From Clostridiales bacterium (GTDB taxonomy: Bacteria; Bacillota; Clostridia; Lachnospirales; Lachnospiraceae), in NCBI GenBank assembly GCA_018374355.1, contig JAHAFI010000025.1, forward strand, positions 1-48,771: a stretch of 48,771 nucleotides of DNA, read 5' to 3'. How positions within the stretch are numbered: position 1 is the first letter of the stretch; the number at the start of each line of letters is the position of its first letter. Under the pieces are notes generated by a model. That model searched no databases. It worked only from the letters and a program-made list of their open reading frames with translations, and was not told where the DNA came from. Positions 14,805 to 23,170 of this stretch are shown here, in pieces. The position numbers were made by a program, and so were the translations under genes.

Positions 14805-15557
14805 TCACGGCTGTAATTTTTTCAAAATGCTCCGCAGATTTTCAATCTCAATCTGTCCCGGCGCAGAGGCCGCCCCTACTGTTCCGAAAGTGACGCAGGA
14901 GCCGAAAACTTGGCCGCTCACCCGGCTTACCGCTCCCAGACTGCCCATGGACATTGTGATCACAGGAGCCTCTCCCGACCGGTTTGCAGACAACGTAGCC
15001 GCCAGAAGCTCCAGAACATCCTCCGCATCCGATGGCATCACTGCCAGCTTTCGGATATCCGCCCCGGCCTCCTCCATTTTTTCCAGAATCGTTTGCATAA
15101 CATCTCTTTTTGGAGTCTCATGAAAGTGATGATTCGACGCAATTACTTTTTTTCCCAAATTTTGCAGTTCCCGTATAAACGCCGCCATTACAGGAAAATC
15201 CATAAAAATTTCCACATCGATCACATCAATTTCCCTGTTTTTTGCCGCATTTCTCAGGATGTTTACATAACCCTCTGTCGAAATCCGGCAGCTTCCACCC
15301 TCGTTTTCTGTCCGAACCGTGAAAATCAGAGGAATTTGTCCCAAAATGTCACCCAAGCCTTTGCATACCTTTTTCACCTTATCCGGGGAATGGACGTCTT
15401 CGTAAAAATCTGCCCGCCATTCCAAAAGATCAGGTCTTTGTTCAGCGGCTTCCTTAGCCTGAAGCAGGATTTCTTCTTCGGTTTTTCCGGTAACCGGGAC
15501 ACAGATTTTTGGGATTCCGCTTCCTATCTTTAAATCTTTCAGGATTACTTCTCTCAT
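14805..15557 (-). CDS. aroD: 3-dehydroquinate dehydratase, type I
   Basis: A 250-residue type I (AroD) enzyme of the shikimate pathway that dehydrates 3-dehydroquinate through a Schiff base. The general acid/base H143 lies in ASNHHFHETP and the Schiff-base K170 in ADIRKLAVMP; EWRADF (about 46-51) and FTVRTENEGG complete the active site. Both catalytic residues fall at the E. coli numbers. It is transcribed divergently from aroE, with 132 bases between them, so the two pathway genes may share control. No separate downstream gene is linked. Confidence 0.97.
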   Translation of the reverse strand: MREVILKDLKIGSGIPKICVPVTGKTEEEILLQAKEAAEQRPDLLEWRADFYEDVHSPDKVKKVCKGLGDILGQIPLIFTVRTENEGGSCRISTEGYVNILRNAAKNREIDVIDVEIFMDFPVMAAFIRELQNLGKKVIASNHHFHETPKRDVMQTILEKMEEAGADIRKLAVMPSDAEDVLELLAATLSANRSGEAPVITMSMGSLGAVSRVSGQVFGSCVTFGTVGAASAPGQIEIENLRSILKKLQP

Positions 15558-15689
15558 ATTCTTTCCTCACTGTTTTCGTATTTCTGATTTTCTTTTTTAC
15601 GTTACTGTGATATTATAATGTAGCGGGTATGAAAAAACATAACTTCGGACCCGCCTGAATAGCTTTAATTATAATATAAGGAGATTATT

Positions 15690-16568
15690 ATGACAATACC
15701 TTCTATCACCGGACATACCGGATTATACGGCCTTCTGGGCTCTCCTGTAGCCCACAGCCTTTCCCCTCTGATGCATAATCACAGCTTTCAAAAGCTGGGG
15801 CTGGATGCTGTCTATCTCTGCTTTGACGTATCGGAAAATAATATGGCTCAGGCTGTTGCCGGGCTGAAAGCTGTGGGAATCAAGGGATTTAACGTGACAA
15901 TGCCCGGAAAAAATGAAATGGCGCGCCTCTGCGATTCTCTCTCTCCCGCAGCCGCTCTCACGCAGGCAGTCAATACCGTGGTAATCACTGACGGCAGACT
16001 GACCGGACACAACACCGACGGCTACGGCTTCTGGCGTACCGCCCGTGAAGCGGGATTTGAACCTCAGGGAAAAACCGTTACCCTGATGGGAATGGGCGGC
16101 GCCGCTACGGCAATCGCTGCTCAGGGAGCTTTGGACGGGCTGAAAGAGCTTCATATCTATCTTCGCCCCACCAGCCGTTTCCATGAGCGGGCAGTGCATT
16201 TGGTAAAAGAGCTGAATCAGAGCACCTCCTGTAAAGCTGCGCTGTTTGACCATCAGGATACATCCTCACTGGCAAAAAGTCTGAGCGCTTCCCAGCTTCT
16301 TATCAACGGGACGTCCGTAGGCATGGCTCCTCATACAGAGCAGAGCATTTTGGCCGATCCTTCCCTGCTCCACCCCAGTCTGCTGGTGGGCGATGTGATC
16401 TACAATCCCACGGAAACTCTGCTTCTCAAGCAGGCCAAAGCTGCCGGATGCAAAACCTTTAACGGGCTGTACATGCTCCTTTATCAGGGCGCGGAAGCCT
16501 TCCGGCTCTGGACCGGACAGGAAATGCCGGTGGAATATATCAGGCAAATCCTGTTTTCCCGGTCTTGA
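15690..16568 (+). CDS. aroE: Shikimate dehydrogenase
   Basis: A 292-residue NADP-dependent shikimate dehydrogenase. The substrate loop is GSPVAHSLSP (17-26), the catalytic pair is K74 (NVTMPGKNEM) and D110 (NTDGYGF), and the nucleotide loop is GMGGAATA. YNPTETLLLKQAKAAGC and the C-terminal LLYQGAEAF are also conserved. It reduces 3-dehydroshikimate, the product of the AroD encoded divergently. The ribosome binding site AAGGAG is seven bases from the ATG. The last codons overlap the -35 of the downstream helicase promoter. Confidence 0.97.
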   Translation: MTIPSITGHTGLYGLLGSPVAHSLSPLMHNHSFQKLGLDAVYLCFDVSENNMAQAVAGLKAVGIKGFNVTMPGKNEMARLCDSLSPAAALTQAVNTVVITDGRLTGHNTDGYGFWRTAREAGFEPQGKTVTLMGMGGAATAIAAQGALDGLKELHIYLRPTSRFHERAVHLVKELNQSTSCKAALFDHQDTSSLAKSLSASQLLINGTSVGMAPHTEQSILADPSLLHPSLLVGDVIYNPTETLLLKQAKAAGCKTFNGLYMLLYQGAEAFRLWTGQEMPVEYIRQILFSRS

Positions 16569-16593
16569 CTTTTTTTCTTCACCCATATATACT
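16565..16593 (+). promoter_or_regulatory. Sigma-A promoter of the DEAD-box helicase gene
   Basis: TTGACT (16565-16570), a 17-base spacer and TATACT (16588-16593). The start near 16600 gives a leader of about 160 bases. Confidence 0.75.
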
Positions 16594-16616
16594 TAGCACG
16601 TTAACTATGTAAGCAT

Positions 16617-16660
16617 GAGTGTCTGACTAAGCATCCCACTGTTTAGTTTGACACTCTTTT
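16617..16660 (+). terminator. Leader hairpin or attenuator ahead of the helicase gene
   Basis: GAGTGTC and GACACTC form the base and ACTAA/TTAGT the upper stem, and TTTT follows. It can terminate aroE messages, but it also lies after the helicase promoter, so it may attenuate helicase transcription. Confidence 0.6.
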
Positions 16661-16715
16661 GTAACTGTTCAGAAGGTCACTGTTCCGCGAGGTGTTGCCT
16701 TACAAATGCAAGGCA
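16661..16715 (+). promoter_or_regulatory. GTAACTGTTCAG motif and second leader hairpin
   Basis: GTAACTGTTCAG (16661-16672) directly follows the leader hairpin and its T-run. A TTGCCTT/AAGGCAA stem (16694-16715) follows. Together with the attenuator-like hairpin this makes a three-part structured leader, as is common for cold-regulated RNA helicase genes. Confidence 0.45.
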
Positions 16716-16762
16716 ATCCCGAGACATACGAGCACTGCCCTGCAGAAAGGAAAAATATTTTT

Positions 16763-17884
16763 ATGTCAAATATCAAATTTACGGAGCTTCCCCTGCTTCC
16801 TGAACTTCAGAGAGCTGTACAGTCCATGGGATTTACGGAGGCAACCCCCATACAGTCCCAGTCCATCCCGGTAATTTTAGAGGGCCGGGACGTCATCGGG
16901 CATGCCCAGACAGGCACCGGGAAAACCGCATCTTTCGGTCTTCCCCTTCTTCAGAAAATCGATCCAGCCAGCAAAAAGCTTCAGGCCATCGTTCTTTGCC
17001 CCACCCGGGAACTGGCGATTCAGGCGGCAACGGAAATCCGTAACCTTGCAAAATATCTGCATTCCATCAAAGTCCTCCCCATCTACGGCGGTCAGGATAT
17101 GGGCAGACAGATCCGCTCCTTAAAAGGCGGTGTTCAGGTAGTCATCGGCACCCCGGGCCGTGTCATGGATCATATGCGCAGGCGTACCCTGAAAATGGCT
17201 GATCTTCACACCGTAGTTTTGGATGAAGCCGATGAAATGCTGAATATGGGATTCCGGGAAGATATCGAGACGATCTTGAAACAGATTCCGCAGGAGCATC
17301 AGACGATCCTGTTTTCTGCTACCATGCCCCGCCCGATCATGGAGATTACGAAGAACTACCAGAAGGATGCCAAACTCATCCGGATTACCCGTAAGGAGCT
17401 GGTTGTCCCGAATATCAAGCAGTATTATTATCAGGTAAAGCCTCAAACAAAAGAAGAAGCCCTTTCCAGCCTTTTGAAGCACTACAGCCCGAAGCGTTCC
17501 GTAGTTTTCTGTAATACCAAACGTCAGGTGGACTCCCTTGTCAATGTCATGATTTCTAAGGGGTACTCTGCTGCCGGAATTCACGGGGATCTGAAACAGA
17601 AGCAGCGGGATTATGTGATGAAAAATTTCCGCAGCGGAAAAACTTCCATGCTGATTGCCACAGATGTAGCAGCCCGCGGGATCGATGTGGATGATATCGA
17701 AGCTGTATTTAACTTTGACCTTCCCCTTGACAACGAATACTACGTCCACCGTATCGGACGTACCGGAAGAGCCGGACGAAAAGGACGTTCCTTCACTTTT
17801 GTCAATCGCAGGGAAATGTATAAGCTGAAGGAAATTCAGAGATACTGCAAAACGAAAATCAGCGAGAGGAAGCTGCCGGCCTGA
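16763..17884 (+). CDS. DEAD-box RNA helicase
   Basis: A 373-residue ATP-dependent RNA helicase core. The start at 16763 (MSNIKFTELPLL) has GAAAGGA upstream. The motifs run in order: Q-motif region ATPIQSQSIP, motif I AQTGTGKT, Ia PTRELAIQ, Ib TPGRVMDH, II DEADEM, III SAT, IV VVFCNTKR, V ATDVAARGIDV and VI HRIGRTGRAGR. It ends soon after the core without the RNA-binding tail of DbpA or CsdA types. It should remodel RNA or ribosome assembly intermediates. The long structured leader suggests regulation at the RNA level, perhaps by cold. Confidence 0.95.
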   Translation: MSNIKFTELPLLPELQRAVQSMGFTEATPIQSQSIPVILEGRDVIGHAQTGTGKTASFGLPLLQKIDPASKKLQAIVLCPTRELAIQAATEIRNLAKYLHSIKVLPIYGGQDMGRQIRSLKGGVQVVIGTPGRVMDHMRRRTLKMADLHTVVLDEADEMLNMGFREDIETILKQIPQEHQTILFSATMPRPIMEITKNYQKDAKLIRITRKELVVPNIKQYYYQVKPQTKEEALSSLLKHYSPKRSVVFCNTKRQVDSLVNVMISKGYSAAGIHGDLKQKQRDYVMKNFRSGKTSMLIATDVAARGIDVDDIEAVFNFDLPLDNEYYVHRIGRTGRAGRKGRSFTFVNRREMYKLKEIQRYCKTKISERKLPA

Positions 17885-17928
17885 TAACGTATACCGCGTG
17901 TTTCCTGCTGTCAGAAATGCGATAAAAA

Positions 17929-17967
17929 GAAGAGGTGATGTCCGATTTATCCGGATATCATCTCTTC
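17929..17967 (+). terminator. Hairpin terminator after the helicase gene
   Basis: GAAGAGGTGATGTCCG pairs with its downstream partner ending TATCATCTCTTC through two G-U pairs. The T-tail is short. Confidence 0.6.
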
Positions 17968-17979
17968 CTTACATTTAAC

Positions 17980-18022
17980 TTGAACCGCTGGCGGCCCCGT
18001 ACTATACTTGAACTATACGGGG
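17980..18022 (+). promoter_or_regulatory. Promoter of the chromate-transporter pair with an operator-like repeat
   Basis: TTGAAC (17980-17985), a 17-base spacer and TATACT (18003-18008). A CCCCGTA/TACGGGG inverted repeat (17995-18022) straddles the -10, the position of a repressor site. A second TTGAAC (18008) with TTTATA 17 bases on could be a further promoter. Confidence 0.6.
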
Positions 18023-18077
18023 TTCCGTCCTTTATAGTTGTGAACGAGTATTTTAAAAAACATTGGAGATTTATTTC

Positions 18078-18650
18078 ATGACAGTTGAAAGAAAACATAT
18101 TCTAAGAAAATTATTCTTATCCACCCTTTATCTGAGTACATTCACCTTTGGAGGAGGATATGTCATTGTATCTTTATTAAAAAATAAATTCGTAGATCAG
18201 TACCACTGGATTGACGAGGAAGAAATGATGGATCTGGTCGCCATCGCCCAATCCTCTCCCGGAGCAATCGCCGTCAATGGAGCGATTATCGTGGGATATA
18301 AGCTGGCGGGCATTCCCGGTGTCCTGCTATCCGTTCTCGGCGCAATCCTGCCCCCGATGGTCATTCTTTCCCTTGTTTCCGTATTCTACAGCGCTTTTGC
18401 CTCCAATCCTTATATTTCGGCCGTCTTAAATGGAATGAAAGCCGGAGTAGGCGCCGTGATCGTCTCTGTTGTCTATGATATGGGAAGCAGCATCGCAAAA
18501 ACAAAGGACTGGATCAATATTGCTGTCATGATTTTAAGTTTCTGTATCAGTTACTTTTTGAATGTCAATGTAATCTTTATCATAGCTGCTGCTGCAGCCT
18601 TAGGAGTCATCCGTACACTACTCACCCAAAAAGGAGGACATGGCTTATGA
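18078..18650 (+). CDS. Chromate transporter family protein, N-half type
   Basis: A 190-residue half-size member of the CHR family. The ATG at 18078 is preferred over an in-frame TTG at 18063. FGGGYVIVSLL, then AIAQSSPGAIAVN and GYKLAGIPG are CHR signature stretches, with about five membrane segments. The stop overlaps the start of the next CHR gene (ATGA), so the two halves are made together and probably form a heterodimer equivalent to full-length ChrA. Cargo may be chromate or another oxyanion; in gut anaerobes the true substrate is uncertain. Confidence 0.9.
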   Translation: MTVERKHILRKLFLSTLYLSTFTFGGGYVIVSLLKNKFVDQYHWIDEEEMMDLVAIAQSSPGAIAVNGAIIVGYKLAGIPGVLLSVLGAILPPMVILSLVSVFYSAFASNPYISAVLNGMKAGVGAVIVSVVYDMGSSIAKTKDWINIAVMILSFCISYFLNVNVIFIIAAAAALGVIRTLLTQKGGHGL

Positions 18651-19216
18651 TTTACCTGAAACTCTTTCTAAGCTTTCTCCAAATCGGATGTTTCAGCTTT
18701 GGCGGCGGCTATGCCGCCATGCCGCTGATTCAGGAGCAGGTAGTGACTCTTCATCACTGGCTCTCCATGGATTCTTTTGCTGATCTGGTAACCATCGCAG
18801 AGATGACCCCGGGGCCAATCGCTGTCAATGCAGCCACCTTTGTGGGTTCCCGGATTGCCGGTATGCCGGGGGCCATTATCGCTACACTGGGATGTATTCT
18901 TCCCTCCTGTGTTTTTGTCACCCTGCTGGCCTGTCTCTATACAAAATATAAAAAGCTCTCCCTGCTTCAGGGGACATTGAATTCCCTGCGCCCGGCTGTG
19001 GTTGCAATGATCGCAAAGGCCGGACTTACTATCCTGATTTCGGTATTTTTTGTCAATGGAACCTTTTCCCTTGTCCGGGAAAATATTTCGCTGCGTATGG
19101 TGGTATATTTTGCTGCGGCTCTGGTCTTACTCAGGAAAGTAAAACTGAATCCGATTCTGGTTATGGTGTTGTGCGGGTTGGCGGAGCTTGTCTTTTACAT
19201 ACTTTCAAATTTTTAA
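18647..19216 (+). CDS. Chromate transporter family protein, C-half type
   Basis: A 189-residue second half-size CHR protein. It repeats the family pattern: FSFGGGYAAMPLIQEQV, VTIAEMTPGPIAVNAATFVG and GMPGAIIATLG, with about five membrane segments. It overlaps the preceding CHR gene by four bases (ATGA), the usual sign of a co-assembled pair. Two different inverted repeats follow it before the convergent acyltransferase gene. Function is inferred from the family only. Confidence 0.9.
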   Translation: MIYLKLFLSFLQIGCFSFGGGYAAMPLIQEQVVTLHHWLSMDSFADLVTIAEMTPGPIAVNAATFVGSRIAGMPGAIIATLGCILPSCVFVTLLACLYTKYKKLSLLQGTLNSLRPAVVAMIAKAGLTILISVFFVNGTFSLVRENISLRMVVYFAAALVLLRKVKLNPILVMVLCGLAELVFYILSNF

Positions 19217-19327
19217 GCTTTATAATTTGTTTTTTGCACAATACACCTGTAAAATGATACTATTCGACAGGATTTCATATCTTACATCTTCTTTATAAAC
19301 TAATTGGAATTTTATAGAATCTTTTGA

Positions 19328-19347
19328 CGGGCGGGAAATCCCGCCCG
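19328..19347. repeat. Perfect CGGGCGGGA hairpin
   Basis: Nine-base arms with a two-base loop, 112 bases after the chromate-transporter stop. There is no T-run, so it is not a standard terminator. Confidence 0.6.
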
Positions 19348-19360
19348 ATGACTTGTTAAG

Positions 19361-19394
19361 TCAAAAACTCCGCTGCAATCAACGGGGTTTTTGA
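19361..19394. terminator. Bidirectional terminator with TCAAAAAC / GTTTTTGA arms
   Basis: TCAAAAACTCCG and CGGGGTTTTTGA pair with one mismatch and give T-runs on both strands, between the convergent chromate-transporter and acyltransferase genes. The sequence resembles the tail of dispersed-repeat copies 1 and 2. Confidence 0.8.
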
Positions 19395-19397
19395 CCC

Positions 19398-20285
19398 TCA
19401 CAGATACGCAGACACCTCCCGCTGTTCCAATTCCGACTTACTGTGAAACCGTGACCTTTCAACCGTTTCTAATGTATCCCAAGGCTGAATGCGCTTTTCA
19501 AATTCCTGTAAAAAAAGTTCCCTATAATTCTCTGACAGATTACTTCTGGACTGAATACCCTCACGTTCCCAAATCTCCCACTTTAATGTTGCCATCGCAT
19601 CTCTAAGAACCACTTTGAATTCCTCTTGCACGGGATATTCCACCGGAGAAAGCGCCTCGCCAAAATTGATAACAAATCGTCTGTCATACTGCTCTATTCC
19701 AACAGGAACAATTGGGGTATCGGTTTCTATAGACATTTTGACTGCACCCGGAAACAATTCCATAACGGGCAGATTTTCTGTCCCGTTTCTGGCTCCTTCC
19801 GGGAAAATCATCAGGGAACCACCGCCCTTCAGCAGTTCTACCGCCCGCCGGTAAGCAATATGCCTATCTACTTTATCACCTGTTTCCAGCAAAATACATC
19901 CGTTCAGATACAGCCACAATCCTGAAATATTTTTATACAAAATGCAGGGATCACCGACAAACCACCAGCACCCCCGGCTAATCTTTTCATAAATATTTTC
20001 CAAATCATTTTCACCGATATGGGTACAGGCATAGATCACCGGTTTCTTATATTTTCTTTGATTCCCCATTGTGGTAATTGTCTGCTTTCGGAAAAGTCTG
20101 TCTATCACCAAAAATTTAACGAACAGAGGATACAGCGCTTCCCTAAGCCCTATATGCTTTAATCTTTTTCCTTGCTGAAACCGATATTTTCTCTGTTCCC
20201 TGTAATAGTCCTCCAGTTCCGGCAACGGCATTCCCAAACGTTTCCATATACTTATTTTTGAAGTTTTATAATCTACAGTATCCAT
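19398..20285 (-). CDS. PlsC-like acyltransferase, stand-alone
   Basis: A 295-residue acyltransferase of the PlsC family. The catalytic HX4D is THIGEND (H89, D94), and FPEGARN (161-167) binds the phosphate of the acceptor; IVPVGIEQY follows. No signal peptide is seen; a hydrophobic stretch near residues 50-62 may anchor it to the membrane. It is the last gene of the lipid operon and overlaps the preceding adenylate-forming gene by 20 bases. The family transfers an acyl chain from acyl-CoA or acyl-ACP to a lysophospholipid or similar alcohol. The actual acceptor here is unknown. Confidence 0.85.
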   Translation of the reverse strand: MDTVDYKTSKISIWKRLGMPLPELEDYYREQRKYRFQQGKRLKHIGLREALYPLFVKFLVIDRLFRKQTITTMGNQRKYKKPVIYACTHIGENDLENIYEKISRGCWWFVGDPCILYKNISGLWLYLNGCILLETGDKVDRHIAYRRAVELLKGGGSLMIFPEGARNGTENLPVMELFPGAVKMSIETDTPIVPVGIEQYDRRFVINFGEALSPVEYPVQEEFKVVLRDAMATLKWEIWEREGIQSRSNLSENYRELFLQEFEKRIQPWDTLETVERSRFHSKSELEQREVSAYL

Positions 20286-22008
20286 CTTTCTCTCTCTTTA
20301 ATGCTTCCACATCTCTTTTACCATTTGTATGAACAGGAAAACCGTCATGCAGTTTATAATATTTCGGGATTGCATAAGATGCCAGCCTGCTTTGGCACTT
20401 CACACGAATCCTTTGAATTACCTTTTCAGTCTCCTCTGCATCTTCCTTTAAAATCAAATGCATAACCGGAACTTTATGCCCCTCAACAGTAGTTTCTACA
20501 ACCTTGCACATAGAAACCGCTTTGTCCTCCAAAATTACATTTTCCGCATCAAACGCATATACCCGAATTCCTTCTGCAGTGATATAACTATCTGCAGCTC
20601 TGCCCAAAACAAAAACATCCCCTTCTTCATCTACATAGCCAATATCACCGGTACATCCCCACAGGATTCCTTTCTCATCTTCGTGAAAAAAATCCATTGT
20701 TGCGTTTGGATTCCGATAGTATTCTTTCATATGTGACGGAGAATTCACTCTAAGTTCTCCCCGCACACCGTAGGGAACTTCCTGATTTGTCTCCATAATA
20801 AATGCAGATACTATTACATTAGATATCGGATAGCCGACACTCCCCTTCTTGCTGTGAACCCGGGAAGTGGATGTAACGGTACTGCCCAATTCACACATGC
20901 CATACCCTTTTATTAGGGCTGACGTACAGCCATGATCTGCCAAAAAACGATTAATACTTTCTTCCGTTTCCGGAAGAATCTGTTCTCCCCCGGTAATCGG
21001 ATAATGCATACCTGATAAATCAACTTTTTCAAGTTTTTCACTTTGAATTGCATAGCTCCACAAACTGGTTGCCGTCAATGTCATATTGGGCTTATATTTT
21101 GCAATATCTTCTACAAAAGATTCCTTACTAAATACCGGCTCAGGTATTACTGTAATACCTGCACACAGCGGCATAAGAACCGACAGTACCAGTCCGGTAG
21201 AAAACCAAAATGGGATCATCTGCAAAAATGTTTCTCCGCGTCTATGCGGAAAATCCGGTCTCAAGTAGTGTGCAATCGTTGCATTAATTCCATCATTGGT
21301 TAAAACGATTCCTTTCGAGGCTCCGGTAGATCCCGATGAGTATACCATAATTGCCGGCATATTCTTTTGATAGCACACTTCTGTAGATCCACTATACCGA
21401 TTGCCTTTTTTCAGAAATTCATTCCATTTAATAAAACGTGACCTATGCATCGCTTGTTTAAAATCTTTCTCTGATTTTGTTTTTACCTCCAAAATCCACT
21501 GTACCATAATCGGCAGAGAATTTACAGCCGGAATGATAATAATTTTTTTTGAACAAATTTTATCAACTGCTTCCTTTATATATGGGTACATCCTGTCCAG
21601 CACAAACAGCAGCTCTCCTTCGGTTTCATTGATCCGGTCAATTTTCTGTCCGGTCTCAAATAACGGATTGATAAAATTGGCAACTGCTCCCAGTTTATTG
21701 GCTGCCAGAACCAGTTCTATGATTTCCGGTGTTCCCGCCGCACATATATTAATGCAGGTACCTTTCTCTACTCCGGCCTGTTTTAATGCTTTTGCGCACT
21801 TTTCTACCTGTTCAAACATTTTTTTATATGTAATCCTGCATCCAAAATACTTAATTGCTGTGTCAGATAAATGTTTCTCATTTTGTTTCAAAATATTTTG
21901 AAAAACAGTCAGATTCACTTCTGAAATCTTCGGCGCTTCCTGCGCATAATATTTTAGCCATGGTTTTTCTATGGACGGCAGCCTTGTCTCATCTGTCTTT
22001 AATATCAT
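20266..22008 (-). CDS. Adenylate-forming (acyl-CoA/ACP synthetase-like) enzyme
   Basis: A 580-residue member of the AMP-binding family. The P-loop is YSSGSTGASKG (about 223-233), the aromatic-anchor motif GYGMCELG, the hinge region GDIGYVDEEGDVFVLGRAADS, and the C-terminal catalytic lysine lies in HTNGKRDVEAL. Such enzymes activate a carboxylic acid as acyl-AMP and pass it to CoA, a carrier protein or an amine. It carries no carrier or acyltransferase domain, unlike the two larger relatives upstream, and its sequence differs from them, so it may load a different acid. It starts two bases after the small membrane-protein gene. Confidence 0.88.
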   Translation of the reverse strand: MILKTDETRLPSIEKPWLKYYAQEAPKISEVNLTVFQNILKQNEKHLSDTAIKYFGCRITYKKMFEQVEKCAKALKQAGVEKGTCINICAAGTPEIIELVLAANKLGAVANFINPLFETGQKIDRINETEGELLFVLDRMYPYIKEAVDKICSKKIIIIPAVNSLPIMVQWILEVKTKSEKDFKQAMHRSRFIKWNEFLKKGNRYSGSTEVCYQKNMPAIMVYSSGSTGASKGIVLTNDGINATIAHYLRPDFPHRRGETFLQMIPFWFSTGLVLSVLMPLCAGITVIPEPVFSKESFVEDIAKYKPNMTLTATSLWSYAIQSEKLEKVDLSGMHYPITGGEQILPETEESINRFLADHGCTSALIKGYGMCELGSTVTSTSRVHSKKGSVGYPISNVIVSAFIMETNQEVPYGVRGELRVNSPSHMKEYYRNPNATMDFFHEDEKGILWGCTGDIGYVDEEGDVFVLGRAADSYITAEGIRVYAFDAENVILEDKAVSMCKVVETTVEGHKVPVMHLILKEDAEETEKVIQRIRVKCQSRLASYAIPKYYKLHDGFPVHTNGKRDVEALKREKDGYCRL

Positions 22009-22010
22009 TT

Positions 22011-22553
22011 TTATTTACCTCTTTTTTGATCCGTAACAAATTCTTTCAAACAATCAAATTTCTGATTCTTATAATAAATTGTTCCTCCCACATATCTGAG
22101 TTTTTCAAGCCCTTCCGCAGATGAAAGAAATAAATCCCCCATAACAACACGCAGTTTTTTTACAAATCTCATCTCTTCCAGCGCCCTTAAATCCGCATTC
22201 CCAAATATCAGCCTCACATTCTTCAAATATTTTACATCCGTGACTGCATGATAGGTATAATCATCCCCTATATAAACCGTATTTGATTTTTTCTTCAAAA
22301 GCTCACCGATATCAACAGCCAACACCTTTTCACTGCATTTCAGAATCGACATAAGACGTTTTTTCCTATAGTAGCTCTCCCATATTTCCACAGCCAGACC
22401 AAGAAATCCCATGACTCCCCAGCAAAATGCCGCCCACCATTTCAAAAATATAGTTCTTTCTTCGCAGCCATATAGGATTTCTGATGCCTTTTGCGCAAGT
22501 TTTTCCGATAGCCGCCATTTTCTTTGGTAATACCTTTTCAGTTTATTAAACAT
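22011..22553 (-). CDS. Small membrane protein with leucine-rich-like repeats
   Basis: A 180-residue protein I do not recognise. The start at 22553 (MFNKLKRYYQRK) has GGAGG six bases upstream and overlaps the preceding HAD gene by 16 bases. It has a basic N-terminus, one hydrophobic segment (about 39-56, WWAAFCWGVMGFLGLAVEIW) and then a short run of repeats of the form (D/N)xxALEEMRFVKKLRVVxGDLFLSSAEGLEKLRYVGGTI split over several turns, like a leucine-rich solenoid. Its place inside the lipid operon suggests a scaffold or membrane anchor for the enzymes; that is inference. Confidence 0.65.
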   Translation of the reverse strand: MFNKLKRYYQRKWRLSEKLAQKASEILYGCEERTIFLKWWAAFCWGVMGFLGLAVEIWESYYRKKRLMSILKCSEKVLAVDIGELLKKKSNTVYIGDDYTYHAVTDVKYLKNVRLIFGNADLRALEEMRFVKKLRVVMGDLFLSSAEGLEKLRYVGGTIYYKNQKFDCLKEFVTDQKRGK

Positions 22554-23170
22554 TTTGTCCTCCATCGTTCTGTATAGAAGGCTGAACTGTTACGTATTTT
22601 TCTATATACCTCTTCCCAGCTTTCGATTCTCGTAATATTCCTATGCTCCAGATTCTGATTATAAGGAGCATCAAAAAGCAGGACTTTAATCTGGCGCTCT
22701 GCAAGATACAAGGCAACCTCCGGCCTGTCATCGATCATCACTTCTATCCCGTTCTCTACACAGGCCATATATTTTTCCTTTCCTGTATTTCTCTCCGCGC
22801 AGTAAATAATTTTTTCAAATCCAAAGCCATATTTTTGAAGCCATGTTTCAAACATTTTTCTGCTGTATCTGCCTATGGGGTTTTTCATCATCACAAATTT
22901 GCGCGCGGTAATCTCTGTCAGTGTATTTCCATCTGCATTTAGCTTCCTGATTATTTTTGCCGCGTTTTCCCTTGGCGGCCATGTCTTACAGTAGGGAATA
23001 AAGTACCTTAATCCAAATAGAAATTCTCCTGCTTTCGTACTTTGAAATACTTCTGAAATACTGTATCCGCTCGGGCAGGATGGCTTTCTTCTGAAAAATT
23101 TTTCTCCACATTCATATTGAAATTTTGCCAAATCCGTAAGTACACCGTCAGCATCCACTCCGATTTTCAT
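22538..23170 (-). CDS. HAD-family phosphatase-like protein, copy 1
   Basis: A 210-residue HAD-superfamily protein. Motif I is GVDADGVLTD (nucleophile D6, acid D8) and motif IV is MIDDRPE, with ITARKF in the motif II position. It is a clear paralogue of the 201-residue HAD protein encoded at 25809-26414: both share the FxxxCGEKFF or YxLNCGKKYF stretch, an AxxxIRKL or AxxTVKKL stretch, and a YCAERNTGKEKYxxC or FCSEKGSSEEKYEIC stretch. Each copy directly follows a multidomain adenylate-ACP-acyltransferase gene, here with a 23-base overlap. A role in removing a phosphate from a lipid intermediate is inferred from this pairing. Confidence 0.8.
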   Translation of the reverse strand: MKIGVDADGVLTDLAKFQYECGEKFFRRKPSCPSGYSISEVFQSTKAGEFLFGLRYFIPYCKTWPPRENAAKIIRKLNADGNTLTEITARKFVMMKNPIGRYSRKMFETWLQKYGFGFEKIIYCAERNTGKEKYMACVENGIEVMIDDRPEVALYLAERQIKVLLFDAPYNQNLEHRNITRIESWEEVYRKIRNSSAFYTERWRTKCLIN

